Of a stretch of 64,000 nucleotides of DNA, positions 34,978 to 43,123 are shown piece by piece. This stretch comes from JAUIAI01 sp041396685. Lineage in GTDB: Bacteria > Pseudomonadota > Gammaproteobacteria > Burkholderiales > Burkholderiaceae_E. The notes under the pieces were generated by a model. It was not told where the DNA came from. It searched no databases and saw only the letters and a program-made list of their open reading frames with translations. The translations under genes and the position numbers were made by a program. Location of the stretch: contig JAWKYD010000005.1 in the NCBI GenBank assembly GCA_041396685.1, positions 1-64,000 of the forward strand, in the 5' to 3' direction. Each line of letters starts with the position of its first letter. Position 1 is the first letter of the stretch.

Positions 34978-37071
34978 TCAGGACGAGGCACATCGTCGCA
35001 GGGCCTCGAGCACCGTGTCGGCGAGGTTCTCGGCGGTCAGACCGAACAGCTCGAACAACTCGCCCGCCGGGGCGGATTCTCCGAAGCGATCGATGCCCAC
35101 CACTGCCGCGCAACCGTATTTCCACCAGAAATCGGTGACGCCGGCCTCGATCGCCACGCGCGGTAGATTGTCGGGCAGGATGTTCTGCTTGTATGTGACA
35201 TCCTGCCGATCGAACACCGTCGTGCTGGGCATCGACACGATGCGCACGGCCACACTGTCGCGCTCGGCGAGCAGCTGGCGCGCGGCCAGCGCAATCTCAA
35301 CCTCCGAGCCGGTGGCGATGATCACCGCCTGCGCCTCTTCGGCGTCACGCAGCACGTAGCCGCCGCGGTGCACGGCGTCGGTCTGGAACTCGGAGCGCCC
35401 GATCGACTCGACGCCCTGGCGGGTCAGCAGCAGCGCCGACGGACCATCGCCGCGCGACAAGGCCACGAACCAGGCGACCGCTGTCTCGCAGGCGTCGGCC
35501 GGCCGCCAGACATCGAGGCCGGGAATCAGGCGCAGGCTGGCCGCGTGCTCGATCGGCTGGTGGGTGGGGCCATCCTCGCCCAGGCCGATGGAGTCGTGCG
35601 TGAACACGTGCACGACACGGATCTTCATCAACGCGGCCATGCGCAAGGCGTTGCGCGAGTAGTCGGAGAAGGTCAGGAAGGTGCCGACGTACGGAATGAC
35701 CCCGCCATGCAGCGCCAGCCCGTTGGCGATCGCCGCCATGCCGAACTCGCGCACGCCGAAATTGATGTGCCGGCCGAAGTCGACGTCGCCGGCCGGTCCG
35801 GCGCGCAGCGCGCCCGAGCCACCGAAATTGGTCAGGTTGCTGCCGGTGAGGTCGGCCGAGCCGCCGACCAGTTCGGGCATGCGCGGGCCGAACTCGTTCA
35901 GCGCCTGCTGACTGGCCTTGCGGGTGGCCACCTTGCCGCGCTCGCGTGCGGCCGCTTCGAGCGCCGCGTCGAGCGCGTCGTCCACCTCGCCGCTGAGACG
36001 GCCCGCCATGCGCCGATCGAATTCTTCGGCCAGTTCCGGATAGGCCTTGCGGTAGCGCGCCAGGCGCTTGTCCCATTCGGCCTGAGCGGCCTGCCCGCGT
36101 CTGCGGCCATCCCAGGCGGTGCGCACCTCGGCCGGCACCTCGAAGGGCGCATACGGCCATCCGATGGCCGCCCGCGTCAGCGCGATCTCCTCGTCGCCGA
36201 GCGGCTCACCGTGGGCCTTGGCCGTATTGACCCGGTTGGGCGAGCCGCGGCCGATCTGGGTTCGACACTGGATCAGGGTCGGCGCGAAGCGGCCGTCGCG
36301 CCCCTCGCGCGCCCACTGCGCCGCCATGCCCATCGCCGCATCGAGCGCATCGACGTCGTGGCCGTCGATATCGGGAATCACGTGCCAGCCGTAGGCCAGA
36401 AAGCGCTTGACGCTGTCGTCGCCGAACCAATGACGCACCTCACCGTCGATCGAGATGCCGTTGTCGTCGTAGAGCACGACGAGGCGCGACAGGCCGAGCG
36501 TGCCGGCGAGCGAAGCCACCTCGTGCGAGATGCCCTCCATCAGGCAGCCGTCACCGGTGAACACCCAGGTGAGGTGATCGACGATCGCGTGGCCGTCGCG
36601 GTTGTAGCGCGCCGCCAGCAACCGCTCCGCGAGCGCCATGCCGACCGCGTTGGCGAGCCCCTGGCCGAGCGGACCGGTGGTGGTTTCCACGCCCGGCGTG
36701 ATGCCGACCTCGGGGTGACCAGGGGTCTTGGAATGCAGCTGACGAAAATTGCGCAGCTCTTCGATCGGCAGGTCATAGCCGGTCAGGTGGAGCAGCGCAT
36801 AGAGCAGCATCGAGCCGTGACCGTTCGAGAGCACGAACCGGTCGCGGTCGGGCCAGTGCGGATCAGTGGGGTTGTGTGCCAGACGCCGCCCCCAGAGCGC
36901 GACCGCGATCTCCGCCATGCCCATCGGCATGCCCGGGTGGCCGGACTTCGCATTCTGGACCGCGTCCATGCCCAGCGCGCGCAGCGCATTGGCCATCGCG
37001 TCGCGCAACGGGCCTTCGGGCAGCGGCGCGGCGGCCGGATTCTGAGAGCTGTTTTCTGGCATCGAATTCAC
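34978..37071 (-). CDS. tkt: Transketolase
   Basis: 697 residues. Thiamine diphosphate enzyme that moves two-carbon units in the pentose phosphate pathway. Motifs: SGHPGMPMGMAEIA, the ThDP motif FTGDGCLMEGISHEVAS ending with YDDNGISIDG, GGSADLTGSNLT, and HDSIGLGEDGPTHQP. The ATG at 37071 is used; another three codons in (37062) is equally open. First gene of the tkt-gap-pgk set and divergent from the polyamine gene at 37539. Confidence 0.97.
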   Translation of the reverse strand: MNSMPENSSQNPAAAPLPEGPLRDAMANALRALGMDAVQNAKSGHPGMPMGMAEIAVALWGRRLAHNPTDPHWPDRDRFVLSNGHGSMLLYALLHLTGYDLPIEELRNFRQLHSKTPGHPEVGITPGVETTTGPLGQGLANAVGMALAERLLAARYNRDGHAIVDHLTWVFTGDGCLMEGISHEVASLAGTLGLSRLVVLYDDNGISIDGEVRHWFGDDSVKRFLAYGWHVIPDIDGHDVDALDAAMGMAAQWAREGRDGRFAPTLIQCRTQIGRGSPNRVNTAKAHGEPLGDEEIALTRAAIGWPYAPFEVPAEVRTAWDGRRRGQAAQAEWDKRLARYRKAYPELAEEFDRRMAGRLSGEVDDALDAALEAAARERGKVATRKASQQALNEFGPRMPELVGGSADLTGSNLTNFGGSGALRAGPAGDVDFGRHINFGVREFGMAAIANGLALHGGVIPYVGTFLTFSDYSRNALRMAALMKIRVVHVFTHDSIGLGEDGPTHQPIEHAASLRLIPGLDVWRPADACETAVAWFVALSRGDGPSALLLTRQGVESIGRSEFQTDAVHRGGYVLRDAEEAQAVIIATGSEVEIALAARQLLAERDSVAVRIVSMPSTTVFDRQDVTYKQNILPDNLPRVAIEAGVTDFWWKYGCAAVVGIDRFGESAPAGELFELFGLTAENLADTVLEALRRCASS

Positions 37072-37538
37072 CGACCGGCATTTGATCTCGTTCGCCCGCT
37101 CCCGGCAGTGCGCTGGTGGGACTCGAGCGGCCGAATGTTAGCAAAGCGCGAAGCTTGGTTATACTTGAGAGTTTCGGTAGCGGCGCACATGCCCACGAGC
37201 CCGGCCCCCCGGCCGAGTCCGCGACGGGTCGCGACGCAGCCCCAAAACCTTGCGCGCCCAGGAATTCTATTGGAGAGACCGCGAACGGCCGTTTTTCGGC
37301 GATGTCCATCGCCGATCCCGGATCTCCGCCGAGCGTCGGCGGCGCGTGGCTCCATTTCGTGCCTGATTTGCGCAGCCTCGTTCGGCCGGTTTCGGCGCCC
37401 GAACGTTTCGGTCGGCAGGCCTGACAGCCTGCCTCCCTGATACGGTCCACATTGGGTGGACCATCGTACCCGGCCGGGTGGCCTCCGGCTGGATCGACCC
37501 TTGCTGAGCTGGCTGCAGCGTAACGGGATACGTATGAA
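37072..37538. other. Divergent region between tkt and speD-speE with long leader
   Basis: 467 bases without a gene. It holds a plus-strand promoter candidate at 37138-37165 and, downstream of it, a leader of roughly 365 bases with several strong inverted repeats: CGGCGAT 37297-37303 with ATCGCCG 37308-37314, GGCAGGC 37414-37420 with GCCTGCC 37427-37433, and GGTCCAC 37444-37450 with GTGGACC 37456-37462. The tkt promoter must also lie here but I cannot place it. Confidence 0.6.
37138..37165 (+). promoter_or_regulatory. Candidate sigma70 promoter for speD-speE
   Basis: TTAGCA at 37138-37143, a 16-base spacer and TATACT at 37160-37165. The -10 is one base from consensus and lies in a locally A/T-rich patch. 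It would give a 5' leader of about 365 nucleotides. Confidence 0.45.
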
Positions 37539-38777
37539 ATGCAAGGATTGCATCTCACCGCAGACCTATACGGCTGCGGTTGCGAAACCGAACTCCTCAC
37601 GGTAGCGGATCGTCTGTCGGCGCTTTGCCGCGAGCACGTCGAGAAATCGGCGTTGACCATCGTCGACGAAAAATTCTTCAGCTTCCCCGACTACCAGGGC
37701 GAACCCGGCGGCGTCACCGGCGCGGTTCTGCTGGCCGAGTCGCATCTGGCGCTGCACACCTGGCCCGAACGCATGGGCGTGACGCTCGACGTCTACGTGT
37801 GCAACTTCACGACCGACAACTCGATGAAGGCCGAGCGCCTGCTCGACGAACTGATCGTCGCGTTCGCGCCCAGCGCACAGAACACCAACCGCATCCTGCG
37901 TGGCTCGGCCGATCCCGAAAGCAAGGCCGATGAACTGCTGATCGAGTGGCTGAATCCGTACGCCGCCTACGGCTATCGGGCGCTCAAGCGGCTCGAGACC
38001 ACCAAGACGCCGTATCAGACGCTCGAGGTGTTCGACACGCCGCAGTTCGGCAAGCTGTTCCGGCTCGACGGCTGCTACATGACGAGCGAGCGCGACGAGT
38101 TCTTCTATCACGAGCCCATCATCCACACAGCCGCGATCACGCACGAGAACCCGCGCCGCGCGCTGGTGATCGGCGGCGGCGACGGCGGCTCGAGCGAGGA
38201 GCTGCTCAAGCACCCGAGCATCGAGCGGGTCGTCATGGCCGAGCTCGACCCCGACGTGGTGCGTGTGGCCAAGCAATACCTGGGCAAGGTGCACCGGGGC
38301 GCGTTCGACGATCCGCGTCTCGAGGTGCGCATCGGCGACGGTTGGCAGTTCGTCGAGACCACCGACGAGAAATTCGACCTCGTCGTGCTCGACCTGACCG
38401 ATCCCGACACACCCGCGCACGCGCTCTACACGCAGGAATTCTTCGCGTTGATCAAGCGCGTGATGAACGAGGGTGCCTACCTCACCCTGCACATCGGCTC
38501 GCCGGTGTTCAAGCCCGAGGTGGTGGCCAGGCACGTGACCTCGCTGCGCACGGTGTTTCGCACCGTGCGGCCGATGGGGGTGTACATCCCGCTGTACGGC
38601 ACCTATTGGGGCCTGGCCTGCGCGACCGACGGCCGTGACCCCTTGAGCCTGTCCTCCGAGGACATCGACGCGCGTCTGCGCGAGCGCGCCATCGGGGAAC
38701 TGGAGTTCTTCAACGGCGACACGCACCACGGCGTGTTCGCGCTGCCCAACTACTACCGCCGCATCGTCGGACACTGA
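37539..38777 (+). CDS. Fused S-adenosylmethionine decarboxylase / spermidine synthase
   Basis: 412 residues joining two enzymes of spermidine synthesis. Residues 1-125 are a prokaryotic SpeD proenzyme: the self-cleavage site is Glu67-Ser68 in LLAESHLALHTWPE, where Ser68 becomes the pyruvoyl group, and Cys88 (DVYVCNF) is the likely proton donor. From about residue 150 an aminopropyltransferase follows: RDEFFYHEPIIHTA, ALVIGGGDGGSSEELLKH, MAELDPDVV and DLTDPDTPAHALY. One polypeptide can thus make decarboxylated AdoMet and use it. Substrate choice (putrescine, agmatine or other) cannot be read directly. Confidence 0.92.
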   Translation: MQGLHLTADLYGCGCETELLTVADRLSALCREHVEKSALTIVDEKFFSFPDYQGEPGGVTGAVLLAESHLALHTWPERMGVTLDVYVCNFTTDNSMKAERLLDELIVAFAPSAQNTNRILRGSADPESKADELLIEWLNPYAAYGYRALKRLETTKTPYQTLEVFDTPQFGKLFRLDGCYMTSERDEFFYHEPIIHTAAITHENPRRALVIGGGDGGSSEELLKHPSIERVVMAELDPDVVRVAKQYLGKVHRGAFDDPRLEVRIGDGWQFVETTDEKFDLVVLDLTDPDTPAHALYTQEFFALIKRVMNEGAYLTLHIGSPVFKPEVVARHVTSLRTVFRTVRPMGVYIPLYGTYWGLACATDGRDPLSLSSEDIDARLRERAIGELEFFNGDTHHGVFALPNYYRRIVGH

Positions 38778-38778
38778 T

Positions 38779-38826
38779 ACCGGAAAGGTGGGCACGGCGC
38801 GCCAGCGCCGCGCCCACCTTTCCGGT
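38779..38826 (+). terminator. Long inverted repeat after speD-speE
   Basis: A perfect 15-bp stem: the arm at 38779-38793 (ACCGGAAAGGTGGGC) pairs with 38812-38826, and the interior GGCGC/GCGCC can extend it. It begins two bases after the stop codon. Only two T follow, so it may stabilise the mRNA end or act with other factors rather than as a textbook terminator. Confidence 0.55.
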
Positions 38827-38872
38827 TGCAGCCCGTCGCCGACTTCGCCACTCGCCCACCGTCCCTGCCCTG

Positions 38873-39610
38873 ATGCTGCCGCGGCTCTATCTGCCGGACG
38901 CCCTCGCCGGTGCCGACGAACTCGCGCTCGATGCCGGCCTCGCGCACTATCTGGGTCAGGTCCTGAGGCTGCGGCCAGGCGCCGAGGTCGAATGCTTCGA
39001 CGGCCGCGGCGGTCGCGTGCGAGCCAGGGTCGGCCGGATCGAACGTCGCCAGGCAAACCTGATCGACCTGCGTCGCACCGAACCGGCGCCAAGGCCGACA
39101 CCGCGTACCACGCTCGTGCAGGCCGGCGCGACCGGCGACAAGACCGACTGGGTGATCGAGAAGGCAACCGAGGCCGGGGTCGGCAACATCGTGTTGTTCA
39201 ACGGTGAGCGGGGCACGGCAAAGATTCCCCGCGACCGGCTCGAGCGCAAGCTCGAGCACTGGCAGCGCGTGGCGGCCGCGGCCTGTGCGCAATGCGGACG
39301 AGACTGGCTGCCGCCGGTGTCCTTCGTCGATTCCTTACCGGTGGCGGTCGCTGCCCTCGACGGACCGTGCCTGATCGCGACACCTGACGCACCGGCCACG
39401 CTGACCGCCTGGGCGCGCGCGCAACCGAAGGCTCCCGCGTCCGTCGGCCTGATCATCGGCCCGGAAAGCGGCCTGTCAGCCACCGAGCTCGATGCCGCGT
39501 CCGCGGCCGGCGCCGCCAGGGTCTCGCTGGGACCACGGATCTGGCGCACCGAGACGGCCGGCCTTGCCGGCCTGGTCATCCTGCATGCGCTGCTGGGCGA
39601 TCTGCAATAA
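38873..39610 (+). CDS. rsmE: 16S rRNA (uracil1498-N3)-methyltransferase
   Basis: 245 residues. SPOUT-family methyltransferase acting on helix 44 of 16S rRNA. The PUA-like N-terminal domain starts LPRLYLPDAL with HYLGQVLRLRPG; the knotted catalytic domain shows DWVIEKATEAGV, GLIIGPESGLSATELDAA and LGPRIWRTETAGLAGL. The C-terminal motifs are those that bind S-adenosylmethionine. Stands alone, after the polyamine gene on the same strand. Confidence 0.95.
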   Translation: MLPRLYLPDALAGADELALDAGLAHYLGQVLRLRPGAEVECFDGRGGRVRARVGRIERRQANLIDLRRTEPAPRPTPRTTLVQAGATGDKTDWVIEKATEAGVGNIVLFNGERGTAKIPRDRLERKLEHWQRVAAAACAQCGRDWLPPVSFVDSLPVAVAALDGPCLIATPDAPATLTAWARAQPKAPASVGLIIGPESGLSATELDAASAAGAARVSLGPRIWRTETAGLAGLVILHALLGDLQ

Positions 39611-39681
39611 AGCGTTTCGTCGTGCTTGTCGCGCGCCGTTCCAGGGGTTCTAATCGGCTATCGACCAACCTGGAGGCTGCG

Positions 39682-40089
39682 ATGAGTCTGTTGAATTCCG
39701 TGCTTGGTGCACTCGGTGGTGGCGGTGACGAGCAAAACCCGCTGCTGGGCATTCTTGGCAACCTGCTCACCTCGAACAACGAAGGGTCGGGTCTCGGGCA
39801 GCTGGTTCAGCAGTTTCAACAGGCCGGCCTCGGCGACACGATCCAGTCCTGGATCGGCTCGGGCCAGAATCTGCCGGTGTCGGCCGACCAGATCATGCAG
39901 GCGCTGGGTGCCGACAAGGTGGGCGAGATGGCCCAGCAGGCGGGTATCGACACCCAGCAGGCCTCCGGCCAGTTGGCCGACCTGCTGCCGCAACTCATCG
40001 ACAAGATCACGCCCAATGGGCAGGTACCGAGCGGCGACCTCGATCTGAGCGCGGTCACCTCCGTGCTCGGCGGTCTGTTCAAGCGGTAA
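39682..40089 (+). CDS. YidB-like DUF937 protein
   Basis: 135 residues, rich in Gln, Gly and Leu. The sequence resembles E. coli YidB: MSLLNSVLGALGG at the start, LVQQFQQAGLGDTIQSWIG, QIMQALGADKVGEMAQQAGID and a terminal SAVTSVLGGLFKR. No signal peptide and no catalytic motif. Function unknown; the family is cytoplasmic and compact. A TGGAGG site lies before the ATG at 39682. Confidence 0.85.
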   Translation: MSLLNSVLGALGGGGDEQNPLLGILGNLLTSNNEGSGLGQLVQQFQQAGLGDTIQSWIGSGQNLPVSADQIMQALGADKVGEMAQQAGIDTQQASGQLADLLPQLIDKITPNGQVPSGDLDLSAVTSVLGGLFKR

Positions 40090-40096
40090 TCGCCGC

Positions 40097-40633
40097 GTGC
40101 GAGGCCAGGCCGCAACGGACCGCCTGCTCGATGAGCTCGCAAGCCGGCTGGGTGGCAGCCGACAGACCGTGGCGGTCGCGGAGTCCTCGACCGGCGGTCT
40201 GATCTCGGCGGCGATGCTCGCGGTGCCGGGTGCGTCGGCCTGGTACGCCGGTGGCGTGGTGATCTACACCCGCGACTCGCGCAAACGTCTGCTGGGCATC
40301 GAAGCGGCCGATGTCGCCGGTCTCGAACCGGTCACCGAGCCGATGGTCGCGGTCTTCGCGCGGCGCGTGCGCGAAGCCCTGGGCGCCGACTGGGGGTTGG
40401 CCGAACTGGGCATTGCCGGGCCGACGCGCTCGCGCTACGGACACGACCCGGGCATCAGCGTGATCGCCGTCGACGGCCCGACATGCGCGGCCTGCACGAT
40501 CGTGACCGGCAGCGCCGAACGCGGCGCGAACATGCAGGCGTTCACCGAGCGCGCGCTGGCGTTGATGCTGGCAAGCGTCAGCCCGCGCGCGCCGGCCGCA
40601 AACCCGCCTGGAACCAGCAGATCAGGTCGATGA
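40097..40633 (+). CDS. pncC: Nicotinamide-nucleotide amidohydrolase (CinA C-terminal family)
   Basis: 178 residues, GTG start seven bases after the yidB-like stop. Deamidates NMN to nicotinate mononucleotide in the pyridine nucleotide cycle. VAVAESSTGGLISAAMLAVPGAS is the conserved nucleophile region (Ser in AESSTGG), and VVIYTRDSRKRLLGI follows the family. The usual glycine-rich GIAGPTGG stretch reads GIAGPTRSRYG, a small departure. The last 56 bases overlap the convergent racemase-like gene. Confidence 0.82.
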   Translation: MRGQAATDRLLDELASRLGGSRQTVAVAESSTGGLISAAMLAVPGASAWYAGGVVIYTRDSRKRLLGIEAADVAGLEPVTEPMVAVFARRVREALGADWGLAELGIAGPTRSRYGHDPGISVIAVDGPTCAACTIVTGSAERGANMQAFTERALALMLASVSPRAPAANPPGTSRSGR

Positions 40634-41267
40634 CCGAAAACACCGGCACCCCGGTGGCCTGCGCGATCGCCGCCGCATAGGGCGGCATGTTCGTGCACTC
40701 GAGCACGATCGCGCCGACCTCCGGATGCTCGGCGAGCAGACGCTCGGCCGCCGCGACGTGCTCTCGCCGGGCGGCCGCCACGTCGAGCGGCGCGTCGCCC
40801 AGAATGGCGGCATTGAAGGCCCCGTCCGGATCGGTCGCCCCGATCGGGGTGTCGGACGGCACACCGGCGGCCGCCAGCAGCGCCGGTGTCAGGCCCGCGC
40901 GTGCGATGGTCAGGATGCCGACCCGGCGCGCGGCCGGCAGACAGCGCTGGACCAGGCCCACCTGCAACAGCGACGAGGTCAGCACCGGCACCTCGAGCGC
41001 GTCGCACAATTCGTCCTGGAACCCGGCCAGAAAGCCGCAGGTCGTGCTGATGCCGGCGACACCCTCGGCCTGCAACGCGCGCGCTGCATCGATGAACGGC
41101 CCCAACAGACCTTCGGCGCGCTCGAGCACCACGCGCCGCGCCGACGCCCCGGCCACGATCCGGTAGAGCACCGGAAACGCAAACGACGCCGGATGGCCGA
41201 CATCACCGACGATTCGTTCGAAACGCGTGTCGAGCATCAGGATTCCGATCGGGGCGACGAGGTTCAT
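40578..41267 (-). CDS. Asp/Glu racemase superfamily protein
   Basis: 229 residues. Two catalytic-type cysteines are present, in GISTTCGFLAGFQ and in IVLECTNMPPYAA, as in cofactor-independent aspartate/glutamate/hydantoin racemases and arylmalonate decarboxylases. Start MNLVAPIGILMLDTRFERIVGD is family-like. The substrate is unclear. It is divergent from the TRAP transporter at 41510, so it may act on the imported compound. Its end overlaps pncC by 56 bases. Confidence 0.82.
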   Translation of the reverse strand: MNLVAPIGILMLDTRFERIVGDVGHPASFAFPVLYRIVAGASARRVVLERAEGLLGPFIDAARALQAEGVAGISTTCGFLAGFQDELCDALEVPVLTSSLLQVGLVQRCLPAARRVGILTIARAGLTPALLAAAGVPSDTPIGATDPDGAFNAAILGDAPLDVAAARREHVAAAERLLAEHPEVGAIVLECTNMPPYAAAIAQATGVPVFSVIDLICWFQAGLRPARAG

Positions 41268-41364
41268 GGGCGGGCATCATGGCGCGCAGCGGCGGCGCGG
41301 ACGCATCGAAGTCTACTGGCCGCCGCCCGAACGAGTCCGACCCGCGCCCCGCCCGACCCACTCC

Positions 41365-41404
41365 GCCCCAGCCTGGCCGGTCGCGCCCCAGCCTGGCCGG
41401 TCGC
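41365..41404. repeat. Two-copy 20-bp tandem repeat
   Basis: The unit GCCCCAGCCTGGCCGGTCGC occurs at 41365-41384 and again, identical, at 41385-41404. It lies in the divergent gap between the racemase-like gene and dctP. Could be a duplicated binding site or a replication slip. Confidence 0.8.
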
Positions 41405-41509
41405 GCGCCCCCCGCCGGCCGGGCAATGGCGATACACTGCGTGCCAACGGTGAGACCGGCTCGATTCGTGCACGGCTGCCGTGCAACCGAACAATACGGG
41501 AGGAATACG

Positions 41510-42484
41510 ATGACGAAGCAGACGACTGTCGCGGTGCTGGCCGCTCTCGGTCTCGGGTTCTCGCAGGCCGCGCTTGCCGAGAAATGGGACATGCCGATGG
41601 CTTATGCGGCGTCCAACTACCACTCCGAGAATGGCGCCAAGTTCGCCAAGTGCGTCACCGACGCCACCGGCGGCAAGCTCGAGATCGTCACCCATCCGGG
41701 CGGCTCGCTGTTCAAGGGCGGCGAGATCAAGCGCGCGGTGCAGACCGGCCAGGCCCCGATCGGCGAGCGCCTGCTGTCCGCCCACGCGAACGAGAATCCG
41801 CTGTTCGGGGTCGATTCCGTGCCCTTCCTGGCCACCTCCTACGACGACGCGGAAAAACTCTGGGAGGCCGCCAGGAAGCCGATGACCGCTGCGCTCGCCA
41901 AGCAGAACCTGGTCATGGTCTATTCGGTGCCCTGGCCTCCGCAAGGCCTGTACGCGAAGAAGCCGATCGAGAGCGTGGCCGACCTGAAAGGCGTGAAGTT
42001 CCGCGCCTACAATGCCGCCACCTCGCGAATCGCCGAACTGGCGGGCATGGTGCCGGTGCAGATCGAGGCCGCCGAACTGTCGCAGGCGCTGGCCACCGGC
42101 GTGGCCGAGTCATTCATTTCGTCGGGCTCCACCGGCTATGACCGCAAGGTCTGGGAGCAACTCAGCCACTTCTACGACGTGCAGGCCTGGCTGCCGCGCA
42201 ATGCCGTGTTCGCGAACAAGGGCGCCTTCGAGAGCCTGGACGCCGCCAGCCAGAAGGCGGTCATGGACTGCGGCAAGCAGGCGGCGGCCGACGGTCTGGC
42301 CAAGGCCAAGGAACTGACCAGCTTCTACCTGGACGGTCTGGCCAAGAACGGCATGAAGGTCGGCAATCCGTCCGCTCAGCTCAAGGAACAGTTCAAGGCG
42401 TTCGGCGACACCATGACCGACGAATGGCTGAAATCCGCCGGCGAGGACGGCAAGGCCATCGTCGACGCCTACCGCGGCCGCTGA
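41510..42484 (+). CDS. TRAP transporter substrate-binding protein (DctP family)
   Basis: 324 residues. Signal peptide MTKQTTVAVLAALGLGFS with cleavage after ALA; the mature protein is periplasmic. The DctP pattern includes LEIVTHPGGSLFKGGEIKRAVQTGQA, VYSVPWPPQGLYAKKPI, LKGVKFRAYN and ALATGVAESFISSG. A GGGAGG site precedes the ATG. The ligand, usually a small carboxylate, is unknown. First gene of a three-gene TRAP operon. Confidence 0.93.
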   Translation: MTKQTTVAVLAALGLGFSQAALAEKWDMPMAYAASNYHSENGAKFAKCVTDATGGKLEIVTHPGGSLFKGGEIKRAVQTGQAPIGERLLSAHANENPLFGVDSVPFLATSYDDAEKLWEAARKPMTAALAKQNLVMVYSVPWPPQGLYAKKPIESVADLKGVKFRAYNAATSRIAELAGMVPVQIEAAELSQALATGVAESFISSGSTGYDRKVWEQLSHFYDVQAWLPRNAVFANKGAFESLDAASQKAVMDCGKQAAADGLAKAKELTSFYLDGLAKNGMKVGNPSAQLKEQFKAFGDTMTDEWLKSAGEDGKAIVDAYRGR

Positions 42485-42613
42485 TCCGCGCCGCTGCCCA
42501 CGCGATCGCGCGCGCGAGAACGCGATCGCGGCGACACTCGCGGCCCGCATGGCCGCTGCCCGGCGGATCGCCGATCCGTCCGGGCGCCGGCGCGAGCGCA
42601 CCTTCCCGACCCG

Positions 42614-43123
42614 ATGAGACGATTCCTGACCACGTTGTACACGGGCGGTGGCGTGCTGGCGGCGCTCTGCCTGATCGCGATCCTGATCATCATCGTGGCG
42701 CAGATGATCTGCCGCTGGGCGGGCATCTCGTTCCCGGGCTCGACCGCCTATGCCGGCTACTTCATGGCGGCGGCATCGTTCCTGGCGCTGGCCTACGCTT
42801 TGAACGCCGACAGTCACATCCGCGTCAATCTGCTGCTCACCGCGCTCGGGCGCTTTCGCGCCTGGGGCGAGACCTGGTGTCTGGCCGTGGGCACGCTGGC
42901 CACCTGCTGGCTGGCCTGGAACGCCTGGCGACTCGTCTACTGGTCGCACCTGCTGAACGACATCAGCCAGGAGCGCGACGCGCTGCCGATGTGGATTCCG
43001 CAATTGCCGGTGGCCGTGGGCGCGACCCTGCTGGCGATCGCCTTCGTCGACAACCTGCTCTGCCAGTTGCTCACCGGCCGCGACAACATCGTCAAGGCCG
43101 AAGCCGATGGTGGCCACGCCTGA
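42614..43123 (+). CDS. TRAP transporter small permease (DctQ family)
   Basis: 169 residues with four membrane segments: two in the first 75 residues (VLAALCLIAILIIIVAQMIC and YFMAAASFLALAYAL), two near the end. NADSHIRVNLL is the family loop. It forms the membrane complex with the DctM-type protein encoded next, overlapping it by 17 bases. Confidence 0.9.
   Translation: MRRFLTTLYTGGGVLAALCLIAILIIIVAQMICRWAGISFPGSTAYAGYFMAAASFLALAYALNADSHIRVNLLLTALGRFRAWGETWCLAVGTLATCWLAWNAWRLVYWSHLLNDISQERDALPMWIPQLPVAVGATLLAIAFVDNLLCQLLTGRDNIVKAEADGGHA

Noticed and set aside
37284..37293. AACGGCCGTT followed by T as a terminator in the speD-speE leader
   Set aside because: The palindrome has no loop and the T-run is only three further bases; it is better counted as part of the structured leader.
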